DNA of 48,346 bases from a virus. Below the pieces are notes generated by a model. The model ran no database searches. It saw nothing but the letters and a program-made list of their open reading frames with translations, and was not told the origin of the DNA. Made by a program: the position numbers and the translations under genes. Positions 14,905 through 23,707 of the stretch are shown piece by piece. The stretch covers positions 1 to 48,346 of IMG/VR virus record IMGVR_UViG_3300049793_000114. One strand, given 5' to 3'. Numbering within the stretch: the first letter of the stretch is position 1; every line of letters begins with the position of its first letter.

Positions 14905-15081
14905 ATGAAACCTACCAAAGAAAGACTAAGGGAATGGCAGCAAGAAAATCGAAAAGCACATCGTCCGCCAGTAGCTCCTGAACAAGCTAGGAAGGAGCTG
15001 GGGTGGGATCTTATTGAAGCGAATCGTAAAGATGAACTACGGATAAATACTCCAGATATTTCTGTAAATAATCTTAAATAA
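14905..15081 (+). CDS. small hypothetical protein, 58 aa
   Basis: The ATG at 14905 follows AAGGAGA, a much better start than an in-frame ATG at 14848. The product is charged and helical (KERLREWQQENRKAHRPPVA, then ARKELGWDLIEANR). It lies between two hairpins in front of the scaffold gene. It may assist head assembly, but this is only from position. Confidence 0.7.
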   Translation: MKPTKERLREWQQENRKAHRPPVAPEQARKELGWDLIEANRKDELRINTPDISVNNLK

Positions 15082-15124
15082 TCGTTGCCTTTATTTTTTA
15101 AAGACAATATAATTAACACGCAAT

Positions 15125-15151
15125 CATTAGTCCAGCCAAGTTGGACTAATG
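15125..15151 (+). terminator. 10-bp perfect stem-loop upstream of the scaffold gene
   Basis: CATTAGTCCA (15125-15134) pairs with TGGACTAATG (15142-15151) with a 7-nt loop. No T run follows, so it is more likely an mRNA-processing or stability element in front of the scaffold-capsid genes than a full terminator. Confidence 0.4.
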
Positions 15152-15201
15152 ACGCCATCCGAGATTAGGTCTCTTTCTTAAACCTCCCAAGGGGAACACA
15201 A

Positions 15202-15987
15202 ATGTCTATCAAAAATAACTATACTAGTTCGAATCGTACTACAATTTTGCAAGTTCGTGAAGGTGAAGATGAAGCAGCTGTAGCAGCTGCAAAAGCAAGT
15301 GCCGAATTGCAGGCAAAGATTGATGCAGAAATTGCGAAAGCTACTGCAGGTCTGAAAGCAAAAAATGAAGAATTATTGGGCAAGAATAAAAACTTGTCTG
15401 AATCCATCAAAAAATTTGATGGTCTTGATTTTGAGAAAGTTAAAGAAATCCAAGCTCGCCTTGATGCGGATGAAGATACAAAACTGATCTCAGAAGGTAA
15501 AAAGAACGAAGTTATCGATAAATATACGCAACGTATGCGTGCACAGCATCTCCAAGAGCTCAAAGCTAAGGATGATGCCATTAAAGCTGAAGCAGCTCGT
15601 GCAGACGCATACAAAGGCAGTGTGCTGGATAACCAGATTTTGAAGGTTACGAAGGACTTGCATAAAGGAGCCGTCGAGGACGCACTGCTTCATGCTCGTA
15701 ATATTTTTACGTTGGATGCCAAGGGCAATGCAGTACAACTGGATTCCGATGGACGTCCAGTGCTTGGAAAAGATGGTCAAACACCATTTACTCCGGGAGA
15801 ATGGATCGAGCTTCAAAAAGAATTGAAACCACATTGGTTCCCAATGTCTACATCGGGTTCAGGTGGTGCTAGCGGTTCTCGTGATGCGAGCGGCTCTGGC
15901 AAAGGAATGAAACGTGCTGACTTTGAGCGTTTGCCGGCTTCTGAGCAGGCAAAAATTGCAAGAAGCGGCGTCAAACTTACTGATTAA
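15202..15987 (+). CDS. capsid scaffolding protein candidate, 261 aa
   Basis: Residues ~20-150 are an almost continuous charged coiled coil (AAKASAELQAKIDAEIAKAT, LKAKNEELLGKN, QHLQELKAKDDAIKAEAARA). A small domain with FTPGEWIELQKELKPHWF follows, then a Gly/Ser linker and a basic C-terminal tail. This layout and the position directly before the capsid gene fit a scaffolding protein that guides procapsid assembly and is then lost. No protease domain is seen. AAGGGGA lies upstream of the ATG. Confidence 0.8.
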   Translation: MSIKNNYTSSNRTTILQVREGEDEAAVAAAKASAELQAKIDAEIAKATAGLKAKNEELLGKNKNLSESIKKFDGLDFEKVKEIQARLDADEDTKLISEGKKNEVIDKYTQRMRAQHLQELKAKDDAIKAEAARADAYKGSVLDNQILKVTKDLHKGAVEDALLHARNIFTLDAKGNAVQLDSDGRPVLGKDGQTPFTPGEWIELQKELKPHWFPMSTSGSGGASGSRDASGSGKGMKRADFERLPASEQAKIARSGVKLTD

Positions 15988-16005
15988 AAGAAAGGTTTTA
16001 CAATC

Positions 16006-17151
16006 ATGGCAAATACGCTTACCTCACTAATCCCATCACTGTACGAATCGTTGGATGTAATTTCCCGCGAATTGGTGGGTTGCATCCCTTGCGCAACATT
16101 GGATGCAAGTACCGCTCGTGCTGCAGTTGGCCAACTGGTTTATTCTTTCAAAGCGCCAACGGCAGCTGCGACCGATATTACACCAGGCGTGACCCCACCA
16201 AACGATGGTGATCAAACAATCGGTAACGTATCGTTGTCGATCACCAAAGCACGTCGGGTTCCGTTCCGTTGGAACGGCGAAGAAGAACTGGGCCTGAACA
16301 ACAACGGCGCCGGTGCTTCTGCTATCAAAAATGCACAGATGATTCAAGCAATGCGCACTCTGGTTAACGAGATGGAAGTTGATCTGGTTCGCGCTGCTGT
16401 TGTCGCATCTTCGCGTGCATACGGTACAGCTGGCACAGCTCCTTTTGCTTCGACCTTGGGTGATCCTGCTCAAGTTCGTAAAATTCTGGACGACAATGGT
16501 GCTCCAATGGGCGACCGTTGCATGGTTATCGATACCACTGCTGGTGCTGCATTGCGTACCCTGGCTCAATTGACGAAAGCCAACGAAGCTGGTTCAACAA
16601 TGACCCTGCGTGACGGTGCTTTGCTGGACTTGCATGGTTTCTCGATCCATGAATCAGCTGGTGTTGTATCTGCTACTAAAGGTACGGGCGCTTCGTATAC
16701 AAGTGATACCGCAGGTTATGCTATCGGTGCAACCGATATCACCCTAATCACTGGTACCGGTACAGTTTTGGCTGGTGATCAAGTTACTTTCGCTGGTGAT
16801 ACCAATATCTATAACGTTGTTACTGGCGTTACAGCACCTGGCGTTCTGTCGATCGGCGCACCCGGCCTGCGTAAAGCACTGGCAGCTTCCGCTGTCGCAA
16901 TGACAGTCGGCAACACCGCAACTCGCTCTGTTGCATTCTCGAGCTCTTCGTTGATCCTGGCTACTCGTGCCCCAGCTCTGCCACAAGGCGGTGACTTGGC
17001 TATCGATCGTACCATGATTACCGATCCACGTTCGGGTATCTCGTTCGAAGTTGCAATGTACCCACAATATCGTCAAATGCAGTACGAGATTTCCGCGTGC
17101 TGGGGCGTGAAGGGTATTAAGCAGAACCACTCTGCCATCCTGTTGGGCTAA
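16006..17151 (+). CDS. major capsid protein, P22 coat-like
   Basis: The N-terminal region (LTSLIPSLYESLDVISRELV), the following Ala-rich beta strands and GDQTIGNVSLSITKARRVPF resemble the P22 gene 5 coat family (HK97 fold). A beta-rich stretch at ~235-300 (GATDITLITGTGTVLAGDQV) would be an inserted or peripheral domain, as in P22-type coats. The length of 381 aa is a little below P22 (430). Codons are clearly GC-richer (much CTG, GCT, GGT) than in the genes around it, as expected for the most abundant protein. A strong hairpin terminator follows. Confidence 0.88.
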   Translation: MANTLTSLIPSLYESLDVISRELVGCIPCATLDASTARAAVGQLVYSFKAPTAAATDITPGVTPPNDGDQTIGNVSLSITKARRVPFRWNGEEELGLNNNGAGASAIKNAQMIQAMRTLVNEMEVDLVRAAVVASSRAYGTAGTAPFASTLGDPAQVRKILDDNGAPMGDRCMVIDTTAGAALRTLAQLTKANEAGSTMTLRDGALLDLHGFSIHESAGVVSATKGTGASYTSDTAGYAIGATDITLITGTGTVLAGDQVTFAGDTNIYNVVTGVTAPGVLSIGAPGLRKALAASAVAMTVGNTATRSVAFSSSSLILATRAPALPQGGDLAIDRTMITDPRSGISFEVAMYPQYRQMQYEISACWGVKGIKQNHSAILLG

Positions 17152-17169
17152 TCCTAGCTTGACCTTAAC

Positions 17170-17196
17170 TCACCCAGACTTCGGTCTGGGTGATTT
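17170..17196 (+). terminator. hairpin with UUCG tetraloop after the capsid gene
   Basis: TCACCCAGAC (17170-17179), loop TTCG, then GTCTGGGTGA (17184-17193) and TTT. The very stable stem with UUCG loop but short U run suggests a partial terminator or a 3' stabiliser that raises capsid mRNA. Confidence 0.75.
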
Positions 17197-17250
17197 GCTA
17201 GAATGAACGCGAATTTTTTCCAGCAAGTCTTTAACTACTTGGAGTCTAAA

Positions 17251-17481
17251 ATGTCTTATAATGATATCGAAACTATTGCAATCAAAACCGAACCCACCGA
17301 TCAAAACCCATCTGGTAAAGTTATCATTAACAAAGTTGATTTCGATTCCAAAGTTCATACTTTGTTTGAAGAACTGGTGGAAGAAGTTGAACAAGTAATT
17401 CAAAAAGTCGAGACAACAGTCTCGGACGCAGTTCAAAAAGTTGAAGATGCGATTGTCGCACCTTGGGCTAAAAAAGAATAA
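17251..17481 (+). CDS. small acidic coiled-coil protein, 76 aa
   Basis: The start at 17251 has GGAG upstream; an in-frame ATG at 17203 does not. The C-terminal half is a helix of repeated Val/Glu/Lys (ELVEEVEQVIQKVETTVSDA), likely a coiled coil, ending WAKKE. It lies just after the capsid gene; a decoration or head-associated protein is possible but not shown. Confidence 0.7.
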   Translation: MSYNDIETIAIKTEPTDQNPSGKVIINKVDFDSKVHTLFEELVEEVEQVIQKVETTVSDAVQKVEDAIVAPWAKKE

Positions 17482-17515
17482 GTCGTTAAATTTCCAACCA
17501 ATTAAGAGGACTCCT

Positions 17516-18208
17516 ATGGAAGCCATGAATGACAAATTGAATCCAGTTGATGCCACATGTGCTTCCATTAATAGAAGCGCGTCGGTATCAGAAGGTCTAA
17601 ATCCAAAAGGTGTTTACAAAGCTACCTTGATTGGTCCAGTTGAAGAATTCCGCCCACGTCGGATTGCAATTCTTTCTCAATTGGAAACTTTGTTTGACAC
17701 TTACGATCCAACTAACGTAAAATTGCGTCAAGAATTGCAGTTGGAATTAGATTCCATTCCAATGGAAGAAAAGTGGTCAGACGTCGTCTGCAATCTTGTA
17801 ACCACAGTAGGTAAAAACCTGGCATTGGACACAATCCTTGCCGGCTCGAGTTATACCGCTGCTGTGGTTATGGGTCTGAAAGGTACGGGCACCGCACTAG
17901 CTGCTGATACTCAATCTTCGCATGGATCTTGGTCAGAAGTCGGTGGTACGAATGCCCCGGCTTATTCTGGTACTCGGAAAACGCCTGCATGGTCAAGCGC
18001 GTCTGCTGGTAGCAAAGCAACAAGTTCCGCATCATCCTTTACTTTTACTTCTGGTGGTACTGTTGCAGGTTGTTTTTTGAACCTGGCTGGTTCTGCTACG
18101 ATCGACAATACGACCGGCACGCTGTACAGCGCAGGTGATTTCACAGGCGGCAATAAGACTGTAGCTTCCTCTGATGTATTGAACGTTTCTTATACTGGGA
18201 GCATGTAA
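17516..18208 (+). CDS. head-associated structural protein candidate, 230 aa
   Basis: The start follows AGAGGA. The second half has GKNLALDTILAGSSYTAAVV, GTLYSAGDFTGGNKTVASSD and LNVSYTGSM. This arrangement recurs in a phage structural family encoded close to the capsid gene: an Ala/Leu helix, then a beta-sandwich ending in a YSAGxFTGG strand. The N-terminus has LETLFDTYDPTNVKLRQEL. The role is probably in the virion, as a decoration or fibre-related protein. Confidence 0.7.
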   Translation: MEAMNDKLNPVDATCASINRSASVSEGLNPKGVYKATLIGPVEEFRPRRIAILSQLETLFDTYDPTNVKLRQELQLELDSIPMEEKWSDVVCNLVTTVGKNLALDTILAGSSYTAAVVMGLKGTGTALAADTQSSHGSWSEVGGTNAPAYSGTRKTPAWSSASAGSKATSSASSFTFTSGGTVAGCFLNLAGSATIDNTTGTLYSAGDFTGGNKTVASSDVLNVSYTGSM

Positions 18209-18210
18209 TC

Positions 18211-18408
18211 ATGGCGAAGTTTAAAAAAGACGAAGAAGTTGTTCAAATTATGCCTGCACCAATCTCTGGTCGTGTAGCAGGTTTTCATGCAGATCAAACA
18301 ACTGGTGATTTGCAACTTTTAGTTGTTTGGAAAGATGAAAACGGTGATGAACAATCCCGTTACTTCACAGAAGAACAATTGGAATCAAAAGTAGTTCCTG
18401 CTAAATAA
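18211..18408 (+). CDS. small hypothetical protein, 65 aa
   Basis: The ATG is 2 nt after the upstream stop. It is a small beta-barrel-like protein with alternating hydrophobics (EEVVQIMPAPISGRVAGFHA, LQLLVVWKDENGDEQ). The pattern resembles an SH3-like fold. The stop overlaps a strong terminator hairpin. Function unknown. Confidence 0.7.
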   Translation: MAKFKKDEEVVQIMPAPISGRVAGFHADQTTGDLQLLVVWKDENGDEQSRYFTEEQLESKVVPAK

Positions 18409-18433
18409 GAAGACCCGAAAGGGTTTTCTTATT
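18404..18433 (+). terminator. GAAA-loop intrinsic terminator
   Basis: AATAAGAAGACCC (18404-18416), tetraloop GAAA, GGGTTTTCTTATT (18421-18433). A 13-pair stem with one G-U pair, whose 3' arm itself is T-rich, followed by TCTTA. It ends the capsid-proximal unit before the fibre-like cluster. Confidence 0.75.
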
Positions 18434-18455
18434 TCTTACACCATAAGGATTTATA

Positions 18456-19292
18456 ATGGCTATTACAACTGTCAATGGTGTTCTAGCAGGATGCCAACCT
18501 CCTCGTTCGTTTTCTAAATCTGTTACACCGACACTTGTAGCTGGTCGTCCGCATTCTTTATGGTATCTTGCTGGTGCGCCTGGTGCTGGTACAATGGATA
18601 GCACAACGTCCGGCGGCGTTGCCTTAAGTTCAAGTTCTACAAACGTTGCTGGTCAAATTCAGCATACTGATCCTGGTTCAGGGAATGCTTATCTTGCACG
18701 TTTGCAAGCAATGGCGACAATTGCGGGAACTCTAATTCTTTGTGATCGTTTGTGGCATGGTTCGGATATTATCGGCGGTGCTGTAGTTTCAGTTACTTCA
18801 ACTTCTGCGCAGACTATTACTTCTGTACCAACTTGGCCTGCCCGTGATAATGCAGGTAGTACAAATGGTGACGGTGTATTGATGGGTTTGGAGATCTATT
18901 CTGCAACGGGTGCTGGAACTCCAACTGTAACATTAACCTACACTAACCAAGCTAACGTGGCCAGCCATACTGCGACAAACCTTGATTCAGTTGTTGCGTC
19001 AGGTGCAATTGGCGCATTTTATAGATTTGGTTTGCAAGCCGGCGATACTGGCATTCGTGTCCCAACATCTATCCAACTGAGCGCAACTATGTCTTCCGGT
19101 AACTTCGGTTTAGTTGCATATCGTGAATTGGCACGTCTTGAGTTGACAGCTGCAAACGTTCCAAACGCGATTGATGCATTAACATCTGGTTTTCCACAGA
19201 TGTTCAATGGTGTCGTTCCTTTCTTTTTATTTATCCCAAGCACAACAACTGCTTCAAATATTTCAGGCCAGCTTATAGAAACACAGGGGTAA
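18456..19292 (+). CDS. putative virion protein, Ser/Thr/Gly-rich, 278 aa
   Basis: The ATG follows AAGGA. The sequence is beta-rich with PRSFSKSVTPTLVAGRPHSL near the N-terminus, an AHTD/GSGNAYLARLQA-type segment and a C-terminal domain with PNAIDALTSGFPQMFNG. No signal peptide or enzyme motif is seen. It is the first gene of the 7-kb fibre-like group between capsid and connector genes. Likely a head-decoration or fibre-base protein. Confidence 0.7.
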   Translation: MAITTVNGVLAGCQPPRSFSKSVTPTLVAGRPHSLWYLAGAPGAGTMDSTTSGGVALSSSSTNVAGQIQHTDPGSGNAYLARLQAMATIAGTLILCDRLWHGSDIIGGAVVSVTSTSAQTITSVPTWPARDNAGSTNGDGVLMGLEIYSATGAGTPTVTLTYTNQANVASHTATNLDSVVASGAIGAFYRFGLQAGDTGIRVPTSIQLSATMSSGNFGLVAYRELARLELTAANVPNAIDALTSGFPQMFNGVVPFFLFIPSTTTASNISGQLIETQG

Positions 19293-19294
19293 TC

Positions 19295-19648
19295 ATGCAA
19301 CCCCTGCTGACTTTAAATAGCCAGACTGTTCCATCGGGGAATTTTACTTCTCCGATGATTGGTATTCCTGCAATCTACAATTTTGCGGAACTTCGTGCAA
19401 GTAGAGGGGCTTGGCCTGTAGCCGGTGTTACTGTAAGTTTACTTGTTTCATATGATGCAGGATTGACTTTCCAAGTTGCTGCCGGGCCTCTCGTGATTGC
19501 ACCTTTTGTTCCAACTGCAAAACAAGCAAGTGCAACAGATGCAGCAATCGGTTTTGGGTGGAACCAAGAACGAAGAGTTACACACGCAAAAATACAATCT
19601 AATTCACCGCAAAGTTTTGTATCCAACCTTAAGATAATGGCAGGGTAA
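19295..19648 (+). CDS. putative virion protein, 117 aa
   Basis: Starts 2 nt after the upstream stop and ends 1 nt before the next start, so it is co-translated with its neighbours. Beta-rich pattern (VAGVTVSLLVSYDAGLTFQV) with a basic C-terminus. No family recognised; context suggests a structural protein. Confidence 0.7.
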   Translation: MQPLLTLNSQTVPSGNFTSPMIGIPAIYNFAELRASRGAWPVAGVTVSLLVSYDAGLTFQVAAGPLVIAPFVPTAKQASATDAAIGFGWNQERRVTHAKIQSNSPQSFVSNLKIMAG

Positions 19649-19649
19649 A

Positions 19650-21812
19650 ATGACAGCTGCCTATAGATCAGGTTGGTCAAATAGTTCACCGAGCTCATCG
19701 CTTTCAATAGTGACGAGCACGCTTGCGCATGACGTCTTGATTGCTTATGCATTAAACGATACCGGTGCGGGTTCGACTTTCGGTTTTCCAGCAAGTTTCA
19801 ATGCTATTACTCCACTTGCAACATCTTCTGCAGACGGACAAAATTTTTGCGCAGCATATAAAGCGGATGCTTCTGGAAGCGAAGGCACTTTAACTATTAC
19901 CGAAGGTAATGGTATCATTGGTGGCATCATTGCTTGTAGCGGTGTAGACAATGTTACCCCTCTCGATGTTGCAGCAGTTCCAGGATCGTCTGTCGCAAGC
20001 GCAGCATCACCTTCTACTATTGTATTCAATATCACTCCTACAACAAGCGGATGTTTAATTGTTGTCGCAATTGGTGGAGACATCAACGCATCTGCGGATG
20101 TTGCATTTTCTATTGCAACTACCTCTGGAACAACTGGTTCTTGGACACAACGACAAGATCTTTCAAATGGGTTTTTTAACGGGGCAATTTTTACAGCGCT
20201 TCAATCTACAGCTGGTGCTATATCTATCACTGTTACATGCACCTCTGCTGCAGCAAGTATTGACAGAGCGGGAGTCGTGTACGCATTACGCCCAGCGGTA
20301 CAAATCCCGACAATTACTGTACAACCTTCGCAACAATCGACAACGAATGGAACAACTGCGACTTTTTCTCTTACTGCCAATAGCAATGGTGGCACAGGGT
20401 TAAGCTATCAATGGTATTCTGCCCCGATAACCACATTCTTGGCGAACGTACCGGGAACTTGGGCTTCGATTAGTGGTGCTACTTCAAGTTCGTATACGAC
20501 GGCAACATTGACAAGCGCGGATGACGGTAAATGGTTCTATTGTGTGGTCACAGATAGCAATGGTACAGTTAATTCGTCTACCGCACGGTTGTTCTTAAAT
20601 GATACTGCACCAGATGGTATAGGAGCAGAGGGATATCCTGGATTTAGTTCTTGGATATTCCGCTCAAGATTGCGGCAGCATGGTCTAGGATTTGCTTTAA
20701 ATAAGCAGCAGATTACTTACGGTAGAAATCCAGGAATTGAAGAACAGATATTTAAAGTCTGGTTCTTAGGAACAACTACGTATACAGATGGTGTCACAGA
20801 AACTGGTACACTTGCAGATAGCCAAAGCGCGACTTTGACAGGTGGTGGCCCTACTACCTATAACGACAGCGTTAGCGAAGCCGCTACAGCAAGCGAAACG
20901 TCAAGTTCGGTAGCTATTTTTGCTTCTTCAATTACAGAAGCAGCTTCCGCGTCTGATTCTAGAACTGCAATTGCGACATTTGCTTCTACAATCACTGAAG
21001 TCGGAACAGCTTCAGATAGCACATCAGCACAAGCTACTTTTGCCTCCACGGTAGCTGAAGCAGCTAGTGCCTCGGACAGCGAAACAGCACAAGCTGCTTT
21101 TGCATCTTCTATTTCAGAAGCTGTGACTGTTTCTGACGCACAGACATCTATTGCCTCTTTTGTCTCAACGATAAACGAAAGTGTCACTTTGGCGGAATCC
21201 AATTCTGCATCACTAAGTACAACATCTACTATTAGTGAATCCGCAACACTCGCAGACTCTGTATCTGGCGGAATTACATTTGCAGACTCTGTCATTGAAA
21301 CGGCAACATTAGCGGAAAGCACTATCGGAATAGCGGGCGTAGGTGTGGTCATAACTGAAACAGCAACAGCTAGCGACTCTACCAGTGCATTGCTTAGCTT
21401 TGCATCCTTTATTACTGAATCTGCAACTGCAACAGATTCTATTAGTGCTTTAGCGTCCTTTAGTGTTATTATTGCAGAGACCGTTATTTTACAAGATTCT
21501 ATAACTGCAAATTCAATCTTTAGTGCAGCGATTTCTGAACTTGCGAATTTAAATGAAGATATTTCAGCTGCTCAAGAATATTCTGTAAGTGTTTCTGAAT
21601 CCGTAAATTTAGATGACTTATACGGCGTTTATTCTGAAGTGTCAATTTCAGAAAGTGTAGATTTAATAGATATTTGTAGTGCGATCCTTGTTATCGCACT
21701 CCCAGATTTGCAATACCCTTTGGCTGGCCAGCGGCAAACTTATTCTTTGAACGGTAGACGTCAAGAATATCCATTGGAAGGTCAAAGACAAGATTATCCT
21801 CTTGAGGATTAG
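19650..21812 (+). CDS. large fibre/adhesin-like protein with Ig-like domain and repeats, 720 aa
   Basis: Residues ~1-210 form a beta-sandwich with IIGGIIACSGVDNVTPLDVA, similar to modules found in phage and surface proteins. Residues ~217-318 are an Ig-like domain (PTITVQPSQQSTTNGTTATF, YQWYSA, ADDGKWFYCVVTDSNGT). From ~385 to ~675 runs a series of ~20-residue repeats around F[AS]S.ITEAASASDS. The last ~35 residues repeat YPLxGQRQ about four times. Such proteins form stalks or fibres on the virion surface. The codon composition is AT-rich. Function as adhesin or depolymerase partner is inferred. Confidence 0.75.
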   Translation: MTAAYRSGWSNSSPSSSLSIVTSTLAHDVLIAYALNDTGAGSTFGFPASFNAITPLATSSADGQNFCAAYKADASGSEGTLTITEGNGIIGGIIACSGVDNVTPLDVAAVPGSSVASAASPSTIVFNITPTTSGCLIVVAIGGDINASADVAFSIATTSGTTGSWTQRQDLSNGFFNGAIFTALQSTAGAISITVTCTSAAASIDRAGVVYALRPAVQIPTITVQPSQQSTTNGTTATFSLTANSNGGTGLSYQWYSAPITTFLANVPGTWASISGATSSSYTTATLTSADDGKWFYCVVTDSNGTVNSSTARLFLNDTAPDGIGAEGYPGFSSWIFRSRLRQHGLGFALNKQQITYGRNPGIEEQIFKVWFLGTTTYTDGVTETGTLADSQSATLTGGGPTTYNDSVSEAATASETSSSVAIFASSITEAASASDSRTAIATFASTITEVGTASDSTSAQATFASTVAEAASASDSETAQAAFASSISEAVTVSDAQTSIASFVSTINESVTLAESNSASLSTTSTISESATLADSVSGGITFADSVIETATLAESTIGIAGVGVVITETATASDSTSALLSFASFITESATATDSISALASFSVIIAETVILQDSITANSIFSAAISELANLNEDISAAQEYSVSVSESVNLDDLYGVYSEVSISESVDLIDICSAILVIALPDLQYPLAGQRQTYSLNGRRQEYPLEGQRQDYPLED

Positions 21813-21814
21813 AC

Positions 21815-23707
21815 ATGCCTTCAAAAAATGTAGTTGCTAAAACTTGGTACAACTCATTAAACTTTGACGATCTTCGTTGGAGTACCTATGCGCTCGGCAA
21901 TAGACCTTCCGGTTATGTGTCTACCCCCACATTAATTGACACAGATATTAATTCTGGATCTTTAACAAACGGTGAAAATAATAAAGGTGCCTACCTCACA
22001 CTGTATGGGTATTCTTTTGGAACTAAGTCTAACCTTGGTACATCTCTTGGAGCGCGTGTATATATGCGCGACCCTCTTGGGGATAACACATGGCACGAGG
22101 TTGATAACTATCGATTTTTAGATCAAAGTCCTACGTATGAAATAAATCAATCTTTGATGATTCGTTGTCAAATTGGTGCCCTTGGTGGTTCTCAAACTGC
22201 TGGTCGATTATTAGATATTAAAGTAAATGTTGCAGGCACAGACACAAATGTTCTAATTGGTCAATTTATGATTCAAACTGGTCATTTCTGGTTTGTATCA
22301 TTGAATGGTAATGACTCAACAGGTGTTCGCGATGATATTAATCATCCGTACCGATACGTTCAAAATTGGGTTAATGGCTCTGTAGCAATGGCATCCCCAA
22401 GTATTTTCCAAGCAATTGGTGGTATCCAGCCTGGCGATACAATTGTCATTCGCGGAGACGAAGGCACATGGTCAGATACTAAAGGCTTCAACGATACTGG
22501 ATTCTATCCGTGGCTTCGTTTTGCGCGTGGGGACGCCGGCTTTACTCCTGGGTTTGGTGGTGGTACTGCGCCGACTGGTGCAGCTGGGCATGGTTACATC
22601 CACATTACAGCATACCCTGCAGTTGGCGCAAACGAAGATGTTCATTATGCTGGACCAAATGGTGCCATCATGGGAACGCTTGGCAGCTTCGCGAACGCCG
22701 GTTGGGGTAAATATGTCTCTGTTTCCAATCTTCGTATGGAAACAACGTCAGGCTCTACCCGAGATGCGGGAATGGTTAATTTCCAAAATGGCGCAGATTA
22801 TTGGCGCGTATATGGGAATTATGCTGGGCCATGGGCGGTTCAGTCGACTGTTACAAACTCGTCCGCAATCGGTGGGCAAGGCAACTATATGAAAGTGTTT
22901 TTCAACAAGGTGAGTAGCATCAGCGGCTACCTTGCAGATCAACAAAATCATGGAATGTACTTTGGTGGACAAAATAGCGGATCTGCTAATAATGCTTGTC
23001 AGAATTGTGAAGTAGCATATAACTGGATCGTCGATTCTGTATGCGGCTCTGGTATTCAATTTTTCTGGCAGAATGGTGTTTCTGGTACACCTTCTAGTGT
23101 GTTCGTAGGAAATAGGGTACACCATAATTTTGTTGACACTACATTGAAATATGGTATCAACATGGCAGACGGTAATGTTTCTGCAGATATTTATGATAAT
23201 ATTGTCATAAATACTGGACTTGTTGCATTACGTTTTGTTGGCCCGACAGGCGCAACCTTTGCAATGAATTGGGCATATAACACAATATGGAATTGGAATA
23301 CAGTTAATGGTGCTCAGACTGCAGCGTTCTTAAACGACGGCTTCGCTGATGCAGGTTCTTGCAAAATTAATCATAACATTTTTGCAATGCCTGCTGGCCA
23401 TACTCAAACAGTATCTTGGTATGGTAATAACGGTGCAGGGGATGGCAATCAAACTATGGATGAAAATCTTTATTATGATTACGCTGGTACTTTAACAGGT
23501 TCAGCAGCTAAAGATGCACATCCGATAACTACGAGCCCCCTATTTACAAATCCAGCTCTTAATAATTTCACTTGCCAAACTGGAGGTGCTGGGATTAACG
23601 CTGTAACTAGAACAGAAGCTATTGCTGTTTTAACAGATTTTTATGGAATAGCTAAGCCGATTTCTTCTGCTAAAGATATTGGTGCTTGCGAAGGGATTGG
23701 AACATGA
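21815..23707 (+). CDS. right-handed beta-helix protein, polysaccharide depolymerase candidate, 630 aa
   Basis: GAGG lies upstream of the ATG. The middle part carries parallel beta-helix turns: CEVAYNWIVDSVCGSGIQFF, VFVGNRVHHNFVDTTLKYGI, ADIYDNIVINTG. Before them is a PGDTIVIRGDEGTW strand often seen at the start of pectate-lyase-like helices. The C-terminus ends with KDIGACEG, as in secreted beta-helix proteins. This is the typical architecture of phage tailspikes that cut capsule or LPS. Catalytic acids cannot be fixed by eye. Confidence 0.75.
   Translation: MPSKNVVAKTWYNSLNFDDLRWSTYALGNRPSGYVSTPTLIDTDINSGSLTNGENNKGAYLTLYGYSFGTKSNLGTSLGARVYMRDPLGDNTWHEVDNYRFLDQSPTYEINQSLMIRCQIGALGGSQTAGRLLDIKVNVAGTDTNVLIGQFMIQTGHFWFVSLNGNDSTGVRDDINHPYRYVQNWVNGSVAMASPSIFQAIGGIQPGDTIVIRGDEGTWSDTKGFNDTGFYPWLRFARGDAGFTPGFGGGTAPTGAAGHGYIHITAYPAVGANEDVHYAGPNGAIMGTLGSFANAGWGKYVSVSNLRMETTSGSTRDAGMVNFQNGADYWRVYGNYAGPWAVQSTVTNSSAIGGQGNYMKVFFNKVSSISGYLADQQNHGMYFGGQNSGSANNACQNCEVAYNWIVDSVCGSGIQFFWQNGVSGTPSSVFVGNRVHHNFVDTTLKYGINMADGNVSADIYDNIVINTGLVALRFVGPTGATFAMNWAYNTIWNWNTVNGAQTAAFLNDGFADAGSCKINHNIFAMPAGHTQTVSWYGNNGAGDGNQTMDENLYYDYAGTLTGSAAKDAHPITTSPLFTNPALNNFTCQTGGAGINAVTRTEAIAVLTDFYGIAKPISSAKDIGACEGIGT

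Noticed and set aside
15219-15235. AGTTCGAATCG resembling a tRNA T-arm
   Set aside because: It lies inside the scaffold coding sequence, and no acceptor, D or anticodon arms are present.
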